Assembly (NCBI GenBank): GCA_003151595.1
Contig: PLXW01000102.1
Coordinates: 27,112-91,111, forward strand
Direction of reading: 5' to 3'
Source: Myxococcales bacterium
Lineage (GTDB): Bacteria > Myxococcota > Polyangia > Polyangiales > Polyangiaceae
DNA length: 64,000 bases
Position 1 is the stretch's first letter. Every line of letters begins with the position of its first letter. This document shows, in pieces, positions 53,005-61,239 of this stretch. Made by a program: the position numbers and the translations under genes. The notes below the pieces were generated by a model. That model was not told the DNA's origin, did no database searches, and saw only the letters and a list, made by a program, of their open reading frames with translations.

Positions 53005-54711
53005 TCACTTCGTGGTGCACGCCAGCGGCGCGAGCACTTGCTTGCACTGCGTGAGCACCGCCGGGTCGACCGGCGTCTTCGCGGTGATGTTCGGAGGCGT
53101 CACGAAGGGCGGGTTCTTGAAGTCGAACATCTCCATGGGCGGCAGCGCGTTCGCGTCGCGCCCGGTGAGCGCAGGGAGACCGAAGCGCGCCTCGATGAAC
53201 CGCGTGATCGAGGTGTGATCGTGCACCGTGTGCGACGCGAAGTGCGCACGCGCGTATGGCGAGACGACGATGAACGGCACGCGGAACCCGGTCTGATCGA
53301 ACTTGCCAGGCGTGAGCGGGGCGTTGTTTCCGTCGTGCGGAGCGTAACCGTCCGGCTCGCACGCCGGAGCGGGGGGGACGTGATCGGCGATGCCGCCGTT
53401 CTCGTCGTACGTGATGAACACGGCCGTGTCCTTCCACGACGGCGACGCGAACAACGTCCGAAGGATCGTCTCCACGACTTGCCCGCCGACGCCCGGCAAG
53501 TCAGCCGGCCCCTCGTCGGAGTACTGCGTGACCTCGTCGCCCATCATGAAGGAGACGTCGGGGAGCGTGCCGTTGGTGATGGCGCCGAGCATGTCGCACT
53601 CGACGTCGCCGTAATGCGTGAGCGTGTCGCTGTTCAGCCCGAAGTTCGCGAAGAACTCCACCATGTGCGGACCGTCCGTGTAGTCCATCCACGAGTGCCC
53701 GCCTTGCTCGAGGAGCGAGAAGATCTGCGGCACGGGGTGCGCGACGGTGTCGAGCTCGCAGAACGAGTTGTCGCCGATGCCGAACGACGTGCCGGCCATG
53801 AGGAAGTAGCGGTTCGGCCACGTCGAGCTGAGGACCGAGCAGAAGTAACGGTCGCCCACGGAGAACGTGCTCGCCAGCGCGTAGTAGAAGGGGATGACCG
53901 TGTCGTCTTCGTAGAAGAACGCGCGCTGTCCGTCGGGGTTGTTCTGCGTGACGAAGTTGTCGTTGCGGCCGTTGTCGTAGTCGTTGTGCTGGCCTTGCCA
54001 GCTGTGATCGACGCTGTAGCAATACTCGTTGTCGGCGTGCGGGACGACGCCGCCGCCGTCGCTGTCGAGGTTGGACCATCCGGCCGGCGGTCCATCGAGC
54101 TCGTCGGAGTGCAAGAAGCCCGAGCCGGGCGGGCCGAGGCCCGAGTCGACCGCGACGATGGGACCGGCGTCGTTGCCCGCGTCGTCACCGGCGTCGTCAC
54201 CGGCGTCGTCCCCCGCGTCGCTGCCCGCGTCGTTCGCGCCGCCGTTGCCGGCATCGATGCCGCCGTCGCTCACCACCGTGAAGTCGCCGGGCTTGTAGTA
54301 GCCCTGGGCCACGAGACGCCCGAGGTAATGATCGAAGGAGCGGTTCTCCTGCATGATCACGATCACGTGGTTGATCGGAATGTCGGCGCCGACCGGGATC
54401 TCGGTGCCGAGCGTCTCCGCCGGCCACGCGCCCGCCTCGAACGCGCACGACTGACGCATCGGCCCCAGCGCCCCTTCGCCGAGCGTGCGCGTGATCACGG
54501 GCGGCGCGAGCCAATCGTTGGCGGCGTCGGGAGGGGTCACGTCTTGTGCGGCGTCGACCGTGGCGACGAATTGATCGGCGCCCGCGTCGAGCCCCGGGTT
54601 GCCGACGTCGTCCGACGAAGAGCACGCAGGGACCGCGAGCGACGTCAGTAGAAGAAGGACGAGGAGCGTCGCCACGGGGAGAAGCAGGAGGGCGCGCTTC
54701 GGCATCAGCAT
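53005..54711 (-). CDS. Phospholipase C / acid phosphatase-type phosphoesterase lipoprotein
   Basis: A 568-residue exported enzyme of the PLC/AcpA phosphoesterase family. It has a lipoprotein signal (LLTSLAVPAC), then IMQENRSFDHYLG (metal site and nucleophile region), DHSWQGQHNDYDNG, DVSFMMGDE, FITYDENGG, ADHVPPAPAC, FRVPFIVVSPYAR and HDHTSITRFIEARFG. A DAG/DDAG tandem repeat (about 150-175; 12-base units near 54187-54238) interrupts the domain between strands. It releases phosphate or diacylglycerol from phospholipids or phosphomonoesters outside the cell. It lies downstream of a ferritin-like lipoprotein and a Pit transporter with short gaps on the same strand. A role in phosphate supply is inferred. 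Confidence 0.88.
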   Translation of the reverse strand: MLMPKRALLLLPVATLLVLLLLTSLAVPACSSSDDVGNPGLDAGADQFVATVDAAQDVTPPDAANDWLAPPVITRTLGEGALGPMRQSCAFEAGAWPAETLGTEIPVGADIPINHVIVIMQENRSFDHYLGRLVAQGYYKPGDFTVVSDGGIDAGNGGANDAGSDAGDDAGDDAGDDAGNDAGPIVAVDSGLGPPGSGFLHSDELDGPPAGWSNLDSDGGGVVPHADNEYCYSVDHSWQGQHNDYDNGRNDNFVTQNNPDGQRAFFYEDDTVIPFYYALASTFSVGDRYFCSVLSSTWPNRYFLMAGTSFGIGDNSFCELDTVAHPVPQIFSLLEQGGHSWMDYTDGPHMVEFFANFGLNSDTLTHYGDVECDMLGAITNGTLPDVSFMMGDEVTQYSDEGPADLPGVGGQVVETILRTLFASPSWKDTAVFITYDENGGIADHVPPAPACEPDGYAPHDGNNAPLTPGKFDQTGFRVPFIVVSPYARAHFASHTVHDHTSITRFIEARFGLPALTGRDANALPPMEMFDFKNPPFVTPPNITAKTPVDPAVLTQCKQVLAPLACTTK

Positions 54712-54758
54712 GCGCGGACCTTACGCGACGGCGGGCGGGGGCGCGGGTCTCCGGCGCA

Positions 54759-55898
54759 TCACGATGCGACGAGCGCCTCGGTTCTGACCAGGAGCGTGAG
54801 CGCGCGCACGAGATCGCGCTCCTCCGAAGGGCTGGGATGACCCACGATCCGTCGCGCCGTTTCGTCCATGGGCTGCGCCGGACGCCTCTCGATCGCCGCG
54901 AGCGCCCCGTCGATCGTTCGCCCCATGCGCTGCCGATCGCGCGCCGAAAGCCGCGCTTTTCCCCATGCCAGCAGCTCCCACGACAGGGCCGCATGGCGCG
55001 TCTCGTCGGCCGCGATATGCCGGAGCGTTCGCCGCACGCGCGGGTCTTCGGCGCGCTCGGCCTGCCACGTCGCCAGAAGCGCGCCGAACGTCTCGCCGAC
55101 GCACCCCTCGACGGCGTTGTCGTCCATCAGCTCGATCCACGACGGAGACGCCACGCAACGAACCTTCGGGCGCGCCAGTGCGCCGCCGAAGCGGCGCGCC
55201 AGCCGTGACGCTGCGCGTGCGTGACGCCGCTCGTCGCCGGCCGCTTCGCGCGCCGCGCGCGTGAGGCGTCGCGGCGCATCGAACGCGACGAGCCATCGCT
55301 CCAGATCGCGAAACGCCCGCACCGACGCCGACTCGAGGTGCGCCATCGACGCGAAGTAGTCGCCCGCCGGCGTCGTGGACGTCGTTCGCGCCGCGCACAG
55401 TCCGCGCGGTCGCCGCCCGGCGATCCCGTTGCAGCTCAGACAATCGAGGATCGTCGCCGCGCCCGGGACCACCCCCGCCTCGTTGCAGTTGACCAGCTGG
55501 CAATAGAGGAACGGCGGGCTCGTGCCGCAGACGCCCGCGCACGTGAAGAGATCGACGAGGCACGACGAGACCTGCGCGTCGCGCGGGAGGCCGCACGGCA
55601 GGTAGTGAAAGCTCGCGCACCCGTCGGGGACGTCTTCGAGCGCGGCGTCGACGATCGTCACCGCCTCGCACGCCGCGGCGTCTGCGCTCGCAGTGGCGTC
55701 GGGTCCCACGCCATCGACCGCGGCTCGCGCGTCGATCACGGACGACTCGGCGAACGAGGCGTCATCGATCGCGCCCTCGCCGTCGTCCGCGTGGCAACCG
55801 ACCGCGCCCGCGAGCGGCGCCGCGACGATCGAGAGCACGATGCTGCGAAGCGATCGCTCGAGTCGTCGCTCGCGCTGCCGCATCGGCTTCTTGGACAT
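54759..55898 (-). CDS. Ferritin-like domain lipoprotein with Cys-rich segment
   Basis: A 379-residue protein. It has a lipoprotein-like signal (APLAGAVGC) and a Cys-rich part with ten or so Cys (CGLPRDAQVSSCLVDLFTC and LYCQLVNC). From about residue 180 comes a ferritin-like four-helix bundle: HLESASVRAFRDLERW, GDERRHARAAS, VEGCVGETFGALL and ADETRHAALSWEL. These are the ExxxH-type ligands of a di-iron site. Iron or oxygen chemistry in the periplasm is possible. It starts 7 bases after the Pit stop and ends 47 bases before the phosphoesterase, so it is probably one operon; the reason for a ferritin-like protein there is unclear. Confidence 0.78.
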   Translation of the reverse strand: MSKKPMRQRERRLERSLRSIVLSIVAAPLAGAVGCHADDGEGAIDDASFAESSVIDARAAVDGVGPDATASADAAACEAVTIVDAALEDVPDGCASFHYLPCGLPRDAQVSSCLVDLFTCAGVCGTSPPFLYCQLVNCNEAGVVPGAATILDCLSCNGIAGRRPRGLCAARTTSTTPAGDYFASMAHLESASVRAFRDLERWLVAFDAPRRLTRAAREAAGDERRHARAASRLARRFGGALARPKVRCVASPSWIELMDDNAVEGCVGETFGALLATWQAERAEDPRVRRTLRHIAADETRHAALSWELLAWGKARLSARDRQRMGRTIDGALAAIERRPAQPMDETARRIVGHPSPSEERDLVRALTLLVRTEALVAS

Positions 55899-55905
55899 GG
55901 GGGTC

Positions 55906-56952
55906 TCAGCGAGTGAAGAGCCGTGACAGAACGACGTGCGCGGCTGCGCTCATCAGGGCTGCTCCGGGAACCGTCAGGACCCATGCCCAGACGATCCGCT
56001 GCGCCACTCCCCATCGTACCGCGCTCAGCTGGCGCACGCTGCCGACGCCGACGATCGCGCCGGTGATCGTGTGCGTCGTCGAGACCGGGATGCCGAGCGC
56101 GGTCGCGAGGAACAGCGTGATCGCACCTGACGTTTCGGCGCAGAACCCGCCCACCGGTTGAAGCTTGGTGATCTTCATCCCCATCGTGCGCACGATGCGC
56201 CAGCCGCCGGTCAACGTGCCGAGCCCCATCGCCGCCTGACACGCGAGCACGACCCAGAACGGAACGTGCGGCGCTTGCCCCATTGCGGCCGGCGCCACGT
56301 AGCCGGCCGAGATCAACGCCATCACGATGATGCCCATCGTCTTCTGCGCGTCGTTGCCGCCGTGACCGAGCGAGTAGAGCGCGGCCGAGACGAGCTGCAA
56401 CCGGCGGAACGACTTGTCGACCGCGCGCTGCGAGAAGCGCCCGAAGAGCGTCATCACCAGCGCCATGATTCCGAAGCCGAGGAGCGCGCCCAGGAGCGGC
56501 GAGATCACGATGAAGAGCGCAGTCTTCTCGAAGAACGCGAGATCGAGCGCGTGAAATCCGGACACGACGCTCCCCGTGCGCATCCATTCGCTGGTCACGG
56601 CCGCGCCGCCGATCCCTCCGAGCAGCGCGTGCGACGACGACGTCGGCAACGCGAGCCACCACGTGATGAGGTCCCACACGATCGCGCCCACGAGCCCCGA
56701 GGCGACGAGCTCCAACGTGACGACGTGCGCGTCCACGCCCTTGGCGATGTTCCCGGCGACGTGCGTGCTGAAGAAGATGAAGGCGGCGAAGTTGAAGAAC
56801 GCCGCCCACAAGACGGCGACGCGCGGCGAGAGCACGCGCGTGGAGACGACGGTCGCGATCGAGTTCGCGGCGTCGTGGAAGCCGTTGATGTAGTCGAAGC
56901 CCAGCGCGAGCGCGACGACGAGGATGACTGACGACGTCGGCAAAGCGTTCAC
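55906..56952 (-). CDS. Inorganic phosphate transporter, Pit family
   Basis: A 348-residue integral membrane protein. The two Pit signatures are GFDYINGFHDAANSIATVVS (N-terminal) and YSLGHGGNDAQKTMGIIVMA (C-terminal repeat), with PTSSSHALLGGI and PVSTTHTITGAIVG. It takes up phosphate with protons or sodium. The GTG start overlaps the stop of the upstream DUF47 gene (GTGA), the standard partner. It is followed 7 bases later by the ferritin-like gene and then the phosphoesterase gene, which makes a phosphate-acquisition unit likely. Confidence 0.92.
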   Translation of the reverse strand: MNALPTSSVILVVALALGFDYINGFHDAANSIATVVSTRVLSPRVAVLWAAFFNFAAFIFFSTHVAGNIAKGVDAHVVTLELVASGLVGAIVWDLITWWLALPTSSSHALLGGIGGAAVTSEWMRTGSVVSGFHALDLAFFEKTALFIVISPLLGALLGFGIMALVMTLFGRFSQRAVDKSFRRLQLVSAALYSLGHGGNDAQKTMGIIVMALISAGYVAPAAMGQAPHVPFWVVLACQAAMGLGTLTGGWRIVRTMGMKITKLQPVGGFCAETSGAITLFLATALGIPVSTTHTITGAIVGVGSVRQLSAVRWGVAQRIVWAWVLTVPGAALMSAAAHVVLSRLFTR

Positions 56953-57578
56953 GCGTACTCGAGGATGACGCCTTCGATGATGTTCGCGACGTCCTCGCAG
57001 CGATCGGTCGCCGACTCGAGGTTGTCGAAGATGTCGCGCCACTTCATGACGTCCATCGGGTCGTTCCCGGCCTTGAACAGCTCGGCGATGGCGCGGCGGT
57101 AGATGGCGTCGGCCTCGTTCTCGAGGCGGTTGATCTCCACGCAGATGGCGAGGATCTCCTTCGACTGCGCGGCGAGCTTCTCGAAGTAGCCGAGCGCGCG
57201 GTGAAGGTCCTCGCACCCCTTCAAGAGCACGCGCGCCAGTTCGATCGCCGCCGGCCTCACCGTCGCGATCTCGAAGAGGACCATCCGCTCGCTCACCGCT
57301 TCGATGAGGTCGAGCACGTCGTCTTGCTTGCTGATGAGGCCGTGAATGTCGAAGCGATCGAGGGGAGTAATCCACGTCTCGTGGAGGCGCTTCACCGTGT
57401 CGTGCGTGAGGCGATCGCCCGCCCCTTCTTTTTCGGAGACGGCGAGGGCGAGCTTCTCCTTCCGATCCGGGTGCTCGAACATCTCGAGGAGCAACGTCGC
57501 CGCTTCGACGCTCCGCTTGGCGTGCTCGGTGAACGTTTCGAAGAAGATGCGGTCGCGTGCCTTCGAGCTTCCGAACAT
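56949..57578 (-). CDS. DUF47 / PhoU-like Pit accessory protein
   Basis: A 209-residue helical protein. MFGSSKARDRIFFETFTEHA is preceded by GGAGGAGTG. The internal repeats with EKEGAGDRLTHDTVKRLHET and ENEADAIYRRAIAELF are the two PhoU-like three-helix bundles. These proteins bind metal and regulate Pit transporters. Its stop overlaps the transporter start. First gene of the phosphate set. Confidence 0.9.
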   Translation of the reverse strand: MFGSSKARDRIFFETFTEHAKRSVEAATLLLEMFEHPDRKEKLALAVSEKEGAGDRLTHDTVKRLHETWITPLDRFDIHGLISKQDDVLDLIEAVSERMVLFEIATVRPAAIELARVLLKGCEDLHRALGYFEKLAAQSKEILAICVEINRLENEADAIYRRAIAELFKAGNDPMDVMKWRDIFDNLESATDRCEDVANIIEGVILEYA

Positions 57579-57726
57579 CACTCCTCCGCGCTCGCCATCC
57601 CGGGCGTCTTGGCCGAGCGGGCGCAACCTAGTCGCAAGCGACGCGCCGCGACAATCGGAATGAGGCGCTGAGGTCACGCCGATGCGACGATCGAGCGACG
57701 GCACGTTGCGCACATCCGAGCCTGGT

Positions 57727-57740
57727 GTTCCCATGGGAAC
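57727..57740. promoter_or_regulatory. 14-base palindrome at the SRPBCC start
   Basis: GTTCCCATGGGAAC is a perfect palindrome two bases before the ATG at 57743. It overlaps the ribosome-binding position, so a bound repressor would block translation or transcription. No such site is seen elsewhere in the window. The function is inferred from position. Confidence 0.35.
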
Positions 57741-57742
57741 CC

Positions 57743-58390
57743 ATGCCGCTCGACTTTCTCCGGGTCACGACGGTCCTCCCCGCTTCCGCCGCGCGCGTGT
57801 ACGCCGCGTGGATCGACGCGCAGGAGCATTCGCGCATGACGGGGGGCGCGGCGACGGTCGATCCCAAGGTGGGCGGGCTCTACTCGGCGTGGGACGGGTA
57901 CATCGCCGGGAAAATTCTCGAGCTCGTGACCGGGGAGCGAATCGTCCAGAGCTGGCGGTCGACCGAGTTTCCCGCGGGGCATCCCCACTCGCGACTCGAA
58001 GTGCGGCTGCGCGACGTGGACGGCGGGTGCGAGATCACGATCGTGCACAGCGAGATCCCCGAAGGGCAGGGGGCGCAGTACGAGTCGGGGTGGCAGGGCC
58101 ACTACTTCAACCCGATGACGGAGTACTTCCGGCGGGTGCCCGAGCTTCCGAAGCCGACGAAGGCCAGGCCTGCGAAGACGGCGGCGGCGAAGAAGGCGAT
58201 CGCGAAGAAGGCGATCGCGAAGAAGGCGATCGCGAAGAAGGTCACCGCCGAGAAGAAGCCGGCGAAGAAGGCGATCGCGAAGAAGAAGCCCGCTGCGAAG
58301 GCGAAGAAGACCCCCGCGAAGAAAGCGACCGCTAAGCCTTCGAAGAAGGGAGCGCGCGGAACGCGGCGTACAGCGCGTCGCGCCAAGTGA
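57743..58390 (+). CDS. SRPBCC (AHSA1-type) protein with histone-H1-like tail
   Basis: A 215-residue protein. Residues 1-140 are an SRPBCC/START-like ligand-binding fold (LPASAARVYAAWIDAQEHSR, GERIVQSWRSTEF, GWQGHYFNPMTEYF). The last 75 residues are a Lys/Ala tail built from the 15-base unit GCGAAGAAGGCGATC (AKKAI repeats), very like histone H1 or bacterial H1-like nucleoid proteins. The tail should bind nucleic acid. A START-type fold with such a tail is unusual. The 3' end overlaps the convergent glutathione transferase gene by 59 bases, so part of the tail is coding on both strands. Confidence 0.75.
   Translation: MPLDFLRVTTVLPASAARVYAAWIDAQEHSRMTGGAATVDPKVGGLYSAWDGYIAGKILELVTGERIVQSWRSTEFPAGHPHSRLEVRLRDVDGGCEITIVHSEIPEGQGAQYESGWQGHYFNPMTEYFRRVPELPKPTKARPAKTAAAKKAIAKKAIAKKAIAKKVTAEKKPAKKAIAKKKPAAKAKKTPAKKATAKPSKKGARGTRRTARRAK
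58187..58240 (+). repeat. 15-base tandem repeat in the Lys-rich tail
   Basis: Three exact copies of GCGAAGAAGGCGATC (58187-58201, 58202-58216, 58217-58231) and a partial fourth, with another copy at 58262-58276. They encode AKKAI units and could expand or contract by slippage. Confidence 0.7.
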
Positions 58391-59108
58391 GCAGATCGGC
58401 GTAGCGCCCGCGGAGGTCGGCGTCGCCGAAGCAGCGACGACTCCCCGGCGAGAGCTTGAGGCCCGTGGTCGGCGGCTCGACGAACGCGAGCGCCTGAGCG
58501 ACCGCGATGTCGGCGAACGTGAAGACGCCGAGGAGCGTGCGCGGAGAATTCGAACCGTCCTCGTCGCGCTTGCCGAGCGTGGCGCGGACCTCGTCGAGCA
58601 CCGACGCGAACGTCGCGCGGTGAGCCGCCGCATCGGTCGCGTCGCCGTCGTACTTGCGAAGCGTGCGGCGGATGCCGGACGCGCCGATGTGCTTCGCCGC
58701 GGATCCGAGGACGCTCCGCATCTTGCGCGGAACCATTTCGGCCAGCGCTTCGTCGTCGCCCAGCATGCGCTCGAGCGACAGCGCGCGCCCTGCGGCGAGC
58801 GCGGTCTCCGAGCGTTCGATGAAGTGCGCGATCGCCGCCTCGTGCTCGGCCGGAAAGAGCCGCGGACCCTCGCCGCGCCCGTCGGCCCAGCGCGCGATCT
58901 CGGCCGAATCGGCCAGCACCTTTCCGTCGTCGGCCGTGAGCACCGGCACCGTCACGCGCCCCGTGAAGCGCCCGACTCTCCATCGAAGCGCCGGCTCGCC
59001 GAGGAGCGGTTGGTAGAGGCGCGACACGTACGGAACGTGGCGAACATCGAGCGCCCAGCGCGCCTTCTCGCTCCACGGCGAGTACGGAAGTCCCAGCAGC
59101 TCGGTCAT
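58332..59108 (-). CDS. Glutathione S-transferase family protein
   Basis: A 258-residue protein. The N-terminal thioredoxin-like half starts MTELLGLPYSPWSEKARWAL, with a Ser in the usual glutathione-activating position, followed by VTVPVLTADD (cis-Pro) and LADSAEIARWAD. The C-terminal helical half runs to the end and is somewhat longer than average. It probably conjugates or isomerises small molecules with glutathione. It is divergent from the PfpI gene (102 bases) and overlaps the SRPBCC gene at the 3' end. Confidence 0.85.
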   Translation of the reverse strand: MTELLGLPYSPWSEKARWALDVRHVPYVSRLYQPLLGEPALRWRVGRFTGRVTVPVLTADDGKVLADSAEIARWADGRGEGPRLFPAEHEAAIAHFIERSETALAAGRALSLERMLGDDEALAEMVPRKMRSVLGSAAKHIGASGIRRTLRKYDGDATDAAAHRATFASVLDEVRATLGKRDEDGSNSPRTLLGVFTFADIAVAQALAFVEPPTTGLKLSPGSRRCFGDADLRGRYADLLTWRDALYAAFRALPSSKA

Positions 59109-59210
59109 CGGCGTTGGCGTAGCACGTCGGCGCGCGCCGGCATTCGCGCTGGCCGAAAGCGAGGAGTCTCCGTCCTTGAGGCCAAGAGCGCGTGACGTCA
59201 GGTTGAAGGC

Positions 59211-60017
59211 ATGAAGAAGATCTCGCCGAGCGTGACGCTCCTCCCGCGCACGCTGTCCCTCATTCTCGCCGCGGGCGCGCTCGCCGCGTGCGCGCAGGCG
59301 AGACCGGTCGCGGCGCCGGTGACGCCGTCGACCACCACGAGCGTCGTGACACCGAGCGCACCACCGCACGTCCGCAACGTCGCCATCCTTCTTTACCAAG
59401 GCGTCGAGCTGCTCGATTTCGCGGGGCCGGGCGAAGTGTTCTCGTCGAACGACGCCTTCCACGTCTACACCGTGGCCGAATCGAAGAAGCCGCTCCTCAG
59501 TCGGGGCTTCGTGACGATCGATCCTGAATTCTCGATCGACGACGCGCCCAAGCCGGACATCGTCGTCATCCCCGGAGGAGGCGTGCGAAGTTTGCTCGAT
59601 AGCGAGCGAGCCATGGCGTGGCTCCACACGGCGATCGCGAACGACGAGCTGACGACATCGGTCTGCAACGGCGCCTACGCGCTGGCGAAGGACGGCTCGC
59701 TCGACGGCAAGCGCGCGACGACGCACTGGCACGCGGTCGAGGGGCTGCGGAAGGCCGCGCCGAAGGTCACGGTCGTGCCCGAGGTGCGGTACATCGACGA
59801 GGGGCGCGTGATGACGACGGCGGGCGTCTCGGCCGGGATCGACGGCGCGCTGCACATCGTGCAGAGGCTCCTGGGCGACGAGGAGGCGTGGAGGAGCGCG
59901 CGGTACATGATGTACGCGTGGGAGCCGGAAGACGGCGCCGTCGCAGGTCGACCGCCGCTGACGCGAGCGGAGAGAGACGCCATGCGCGCGCGAGTGATGG
60001 GCGCGGCTGCGCACTGA
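59211..60017 (+). CDS. DJ-1/PfpI family lipoprotein
   Basis: A 268-residue protein with a lipoprotein signal (LAAGALAACAQ, Cys about 27). It is followed by a DJ-1/PfpI fold: VAILLYQGVELLDFAGPGEV, DIVVIPGGG and TTSVCNGAYALAKDG, with the nucleophile Cys about 152. The start of the domain and GPGEVF resemble isonitrile hydratase (InhA-like) enzymes. Being exported is unusual for this family, which is mostly cytoplasmic. Its catalytic reaction is unknown. It is on the same strand as the Gre-like gene 45 bases further on. Confidence 0.82.
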   Translation: MKKISPSVTLLPRTLSLILAAGALAACAQARPVAAPVTPSTTTSVVTPSAPPHVRNVAILLYQGVELLDFAGPGEVFSSNDAFHVYTVAESKKPLLSRGFVTIDPEFSIDDAPKPDIVVIPGGGVRSLLDSERAMAWLHTAIANDELTTSVCNGAYALAKDGSLDGKRATTHWHAVEGLRKAAPKVTVVPEVRYIDEGRVMTTAGVSAGIDGALHIVQRLLGDEEAWRSARYMMYAWEPEDGAVAGRPPLTRAERDAMRARVMGAAAH

Positions 60018-60062
60018 GACTTCGGGCGTGGCCTCGGCGCCGGTTGGTGCCATTGTTCGCGC

Positions 60063-60560
60063 GTGAGCAAAGCGTTCACCAAAGACGACGCGGCCGACGA
60101 CCCGCTCGTCGTCCCCACGCGGCGCCCCATTCCGGCGGGCGTCACGAACTACGTCACGCCGCGTGGGCTCGCGTCGCTCCGCGCCGAGCTCCAGCGCTTG
60201 CACGATGAACAGCCGCCGTCGGACGTGTCCTCCTCCGACTCCGAGCGCGCCCACGCGCGCGCCGTGGCCGGCGGGAGGGTTCGCGAGCTCGAGGAGCGGA
60301 TCGCGAGCGCCGTCGTCGTCGATCCGAGCGCGCATCCGCGCGACGAAGTTCGCTTCGGAGCCCGCGTCACCGTGCGCGGCGAATCGGGCGGCGAGCGGCA
60401 CTACGAGATCGTCGGCGTCGACGAGGCCGACGCGGCCCACGGGCGCGTCGCGTTCATGGCGCCGGTCGCGCGCGCGCTCCTCGGTAAGCGGGTCGGCGAG
60501 GCGGTGACGTTGCGGACGCCGCGCGGCGAAGAAGAGCTCGAGGTCGTGGCGATCGAATGA
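60063..60560 (+). CDS. GreA/GreB-type transcription elongation factor
   Basis: A 165-residue protein. The N-terminal helices (TPRGLASLRAELQRLHDEQP, then RVRELEERIASAVVVD) form the coiled coil that enters the RNA polymerase channel. The C-terminal FKBP-like half ends KRVGEAVTLRTPRGEEELEVVAIE, typical of the Gre family. The coiled-coil tip reads SSSDSERAHARAV; Asp and Glu there are the residues that promote RNA cleavage. It is closer to GreB in its basic patches. It starts on a GTG. Ten bases separate it from the spermidine-synthase-like gene. Confidence 0.85.
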   Translation: MSKAFTKDDAADDPLVVPTRRPIPAGVTNYVTPRGLASLRAELQRLHDEQPPSDVSSSDSERAHARAVAGGRVRELEERIASAVVVDPSAHPRDEVRFGARVTVRGESGGERHYEIVGVDEADAAHGRVAFMAPVARALLGKRVGEAVTLRTPRGEEELEVVAIE

Positions 60561-60570
60561 GGCCCACCAC

Positions 60571-61239
60571 GTGAAACCCGTCGAGCTGCTCGGTCGCACG
60601 TTGACCCCCGACGGGACCGACATGACGCTCATCCGTCGCGGGCACGAGCTCATCATCCTGGCCGACGGCAAGCCGCTCATGTCGAGCCGCATGCACGGCT
60701 CGGAAGAAGCGCTGGCCACGTTCGGGTGCGATCGCGCGCGTTCGCTCGAAGAGCCGTGCGTGCTCGTCGGAGGGTTGGGCATGGGCTACACGCTGCGGGC
60801 CACGCTCGACGCGTTGCCGAAGGACGCGACCGTCGTCATCGCCGAGCTGTTGCCGGCGATCGTGGAGTGGAACAAGGAGTTCCTCGGCGAGCTCGCCGGT
60901 CACCCGCTGCGTGATCGTCGCGTGAAGATCGCGCTCGGCGACGTGGCCGTGACGCTGCGCGAGCGCGCGAACCGCTTCGACGCGATCCTCCTCGACGTCG
61001 ACAACGGTCCGCTCGCGTTCGCGCAGGCGACCAACAGCGCGCTCTACGGCGACGCCGGATTGAAGACGGCGCGCGCGGCACTACGCGAGAAAGGCGTCTA
61101 CGCGGTCTGGTCGGCCTGGGACGACAGGAAGTTCGAGCATCGCCTGCGCCACAACGGCTTCACCCCGGAAGCCCATCGTGTGCGCGGTCGCCTGAAGAAG
61201 GGGGGCCCCTTTCACACCATCTTCGTCGGGCGAACCTGA
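60571..61239 (+). CDS. Spermidine-synthase-like protein
   Basis: A 222-residue Rossmann-fold protein. VLVGGLGMGYTLRATLDAL is the SAM/aminopropyl-donor loop, IAELLPAIVEWN the acidic ligand strand and FDAILLDVDNGP the catalytic Asp region. The layout matches the spermidine synthase/methyltransferase superfamily, but it is shorter than true spermidine synthases (about 290). So the reaction is uncertain. It starts on a GTG 10 bases after the Gre gene and overlaps the convergent DUF3556 gene by 28 bases. Confidence 0.78.
   Translation: MKPVELLGRTLTPDGTDMTLIRRGHELIILADGKPLMSSRMHGSEEALATFGCDRARSLEEPCVLVGGLGMGYTLRATLDALPKDATVVIAELLPAIVEWNKEFLGELAGHPLRDRRVKIALGDVAVTLRERANRFDAILLDVDNGPLAFAQATNSALYGDAGLKTARAALREKGVYAVWSAWDDRKFEHRLRHNGFTPEAHRVRGRLKKGGPFHTIFVGRT

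Noticed and set aside
54187..54238. Minisatellite in the phosphoesterase gene as a separate mobile repeat
   Set aside because: The 12-base units encode a DDAG linker in frame, common in these genomes, and are part of the gene.
58187..58276. Possible CRISPR-like repeats
   Set aside because: Units are 15 bases without spacers and encode AKKAI repeats in frame; it is a coding tandem repeat.
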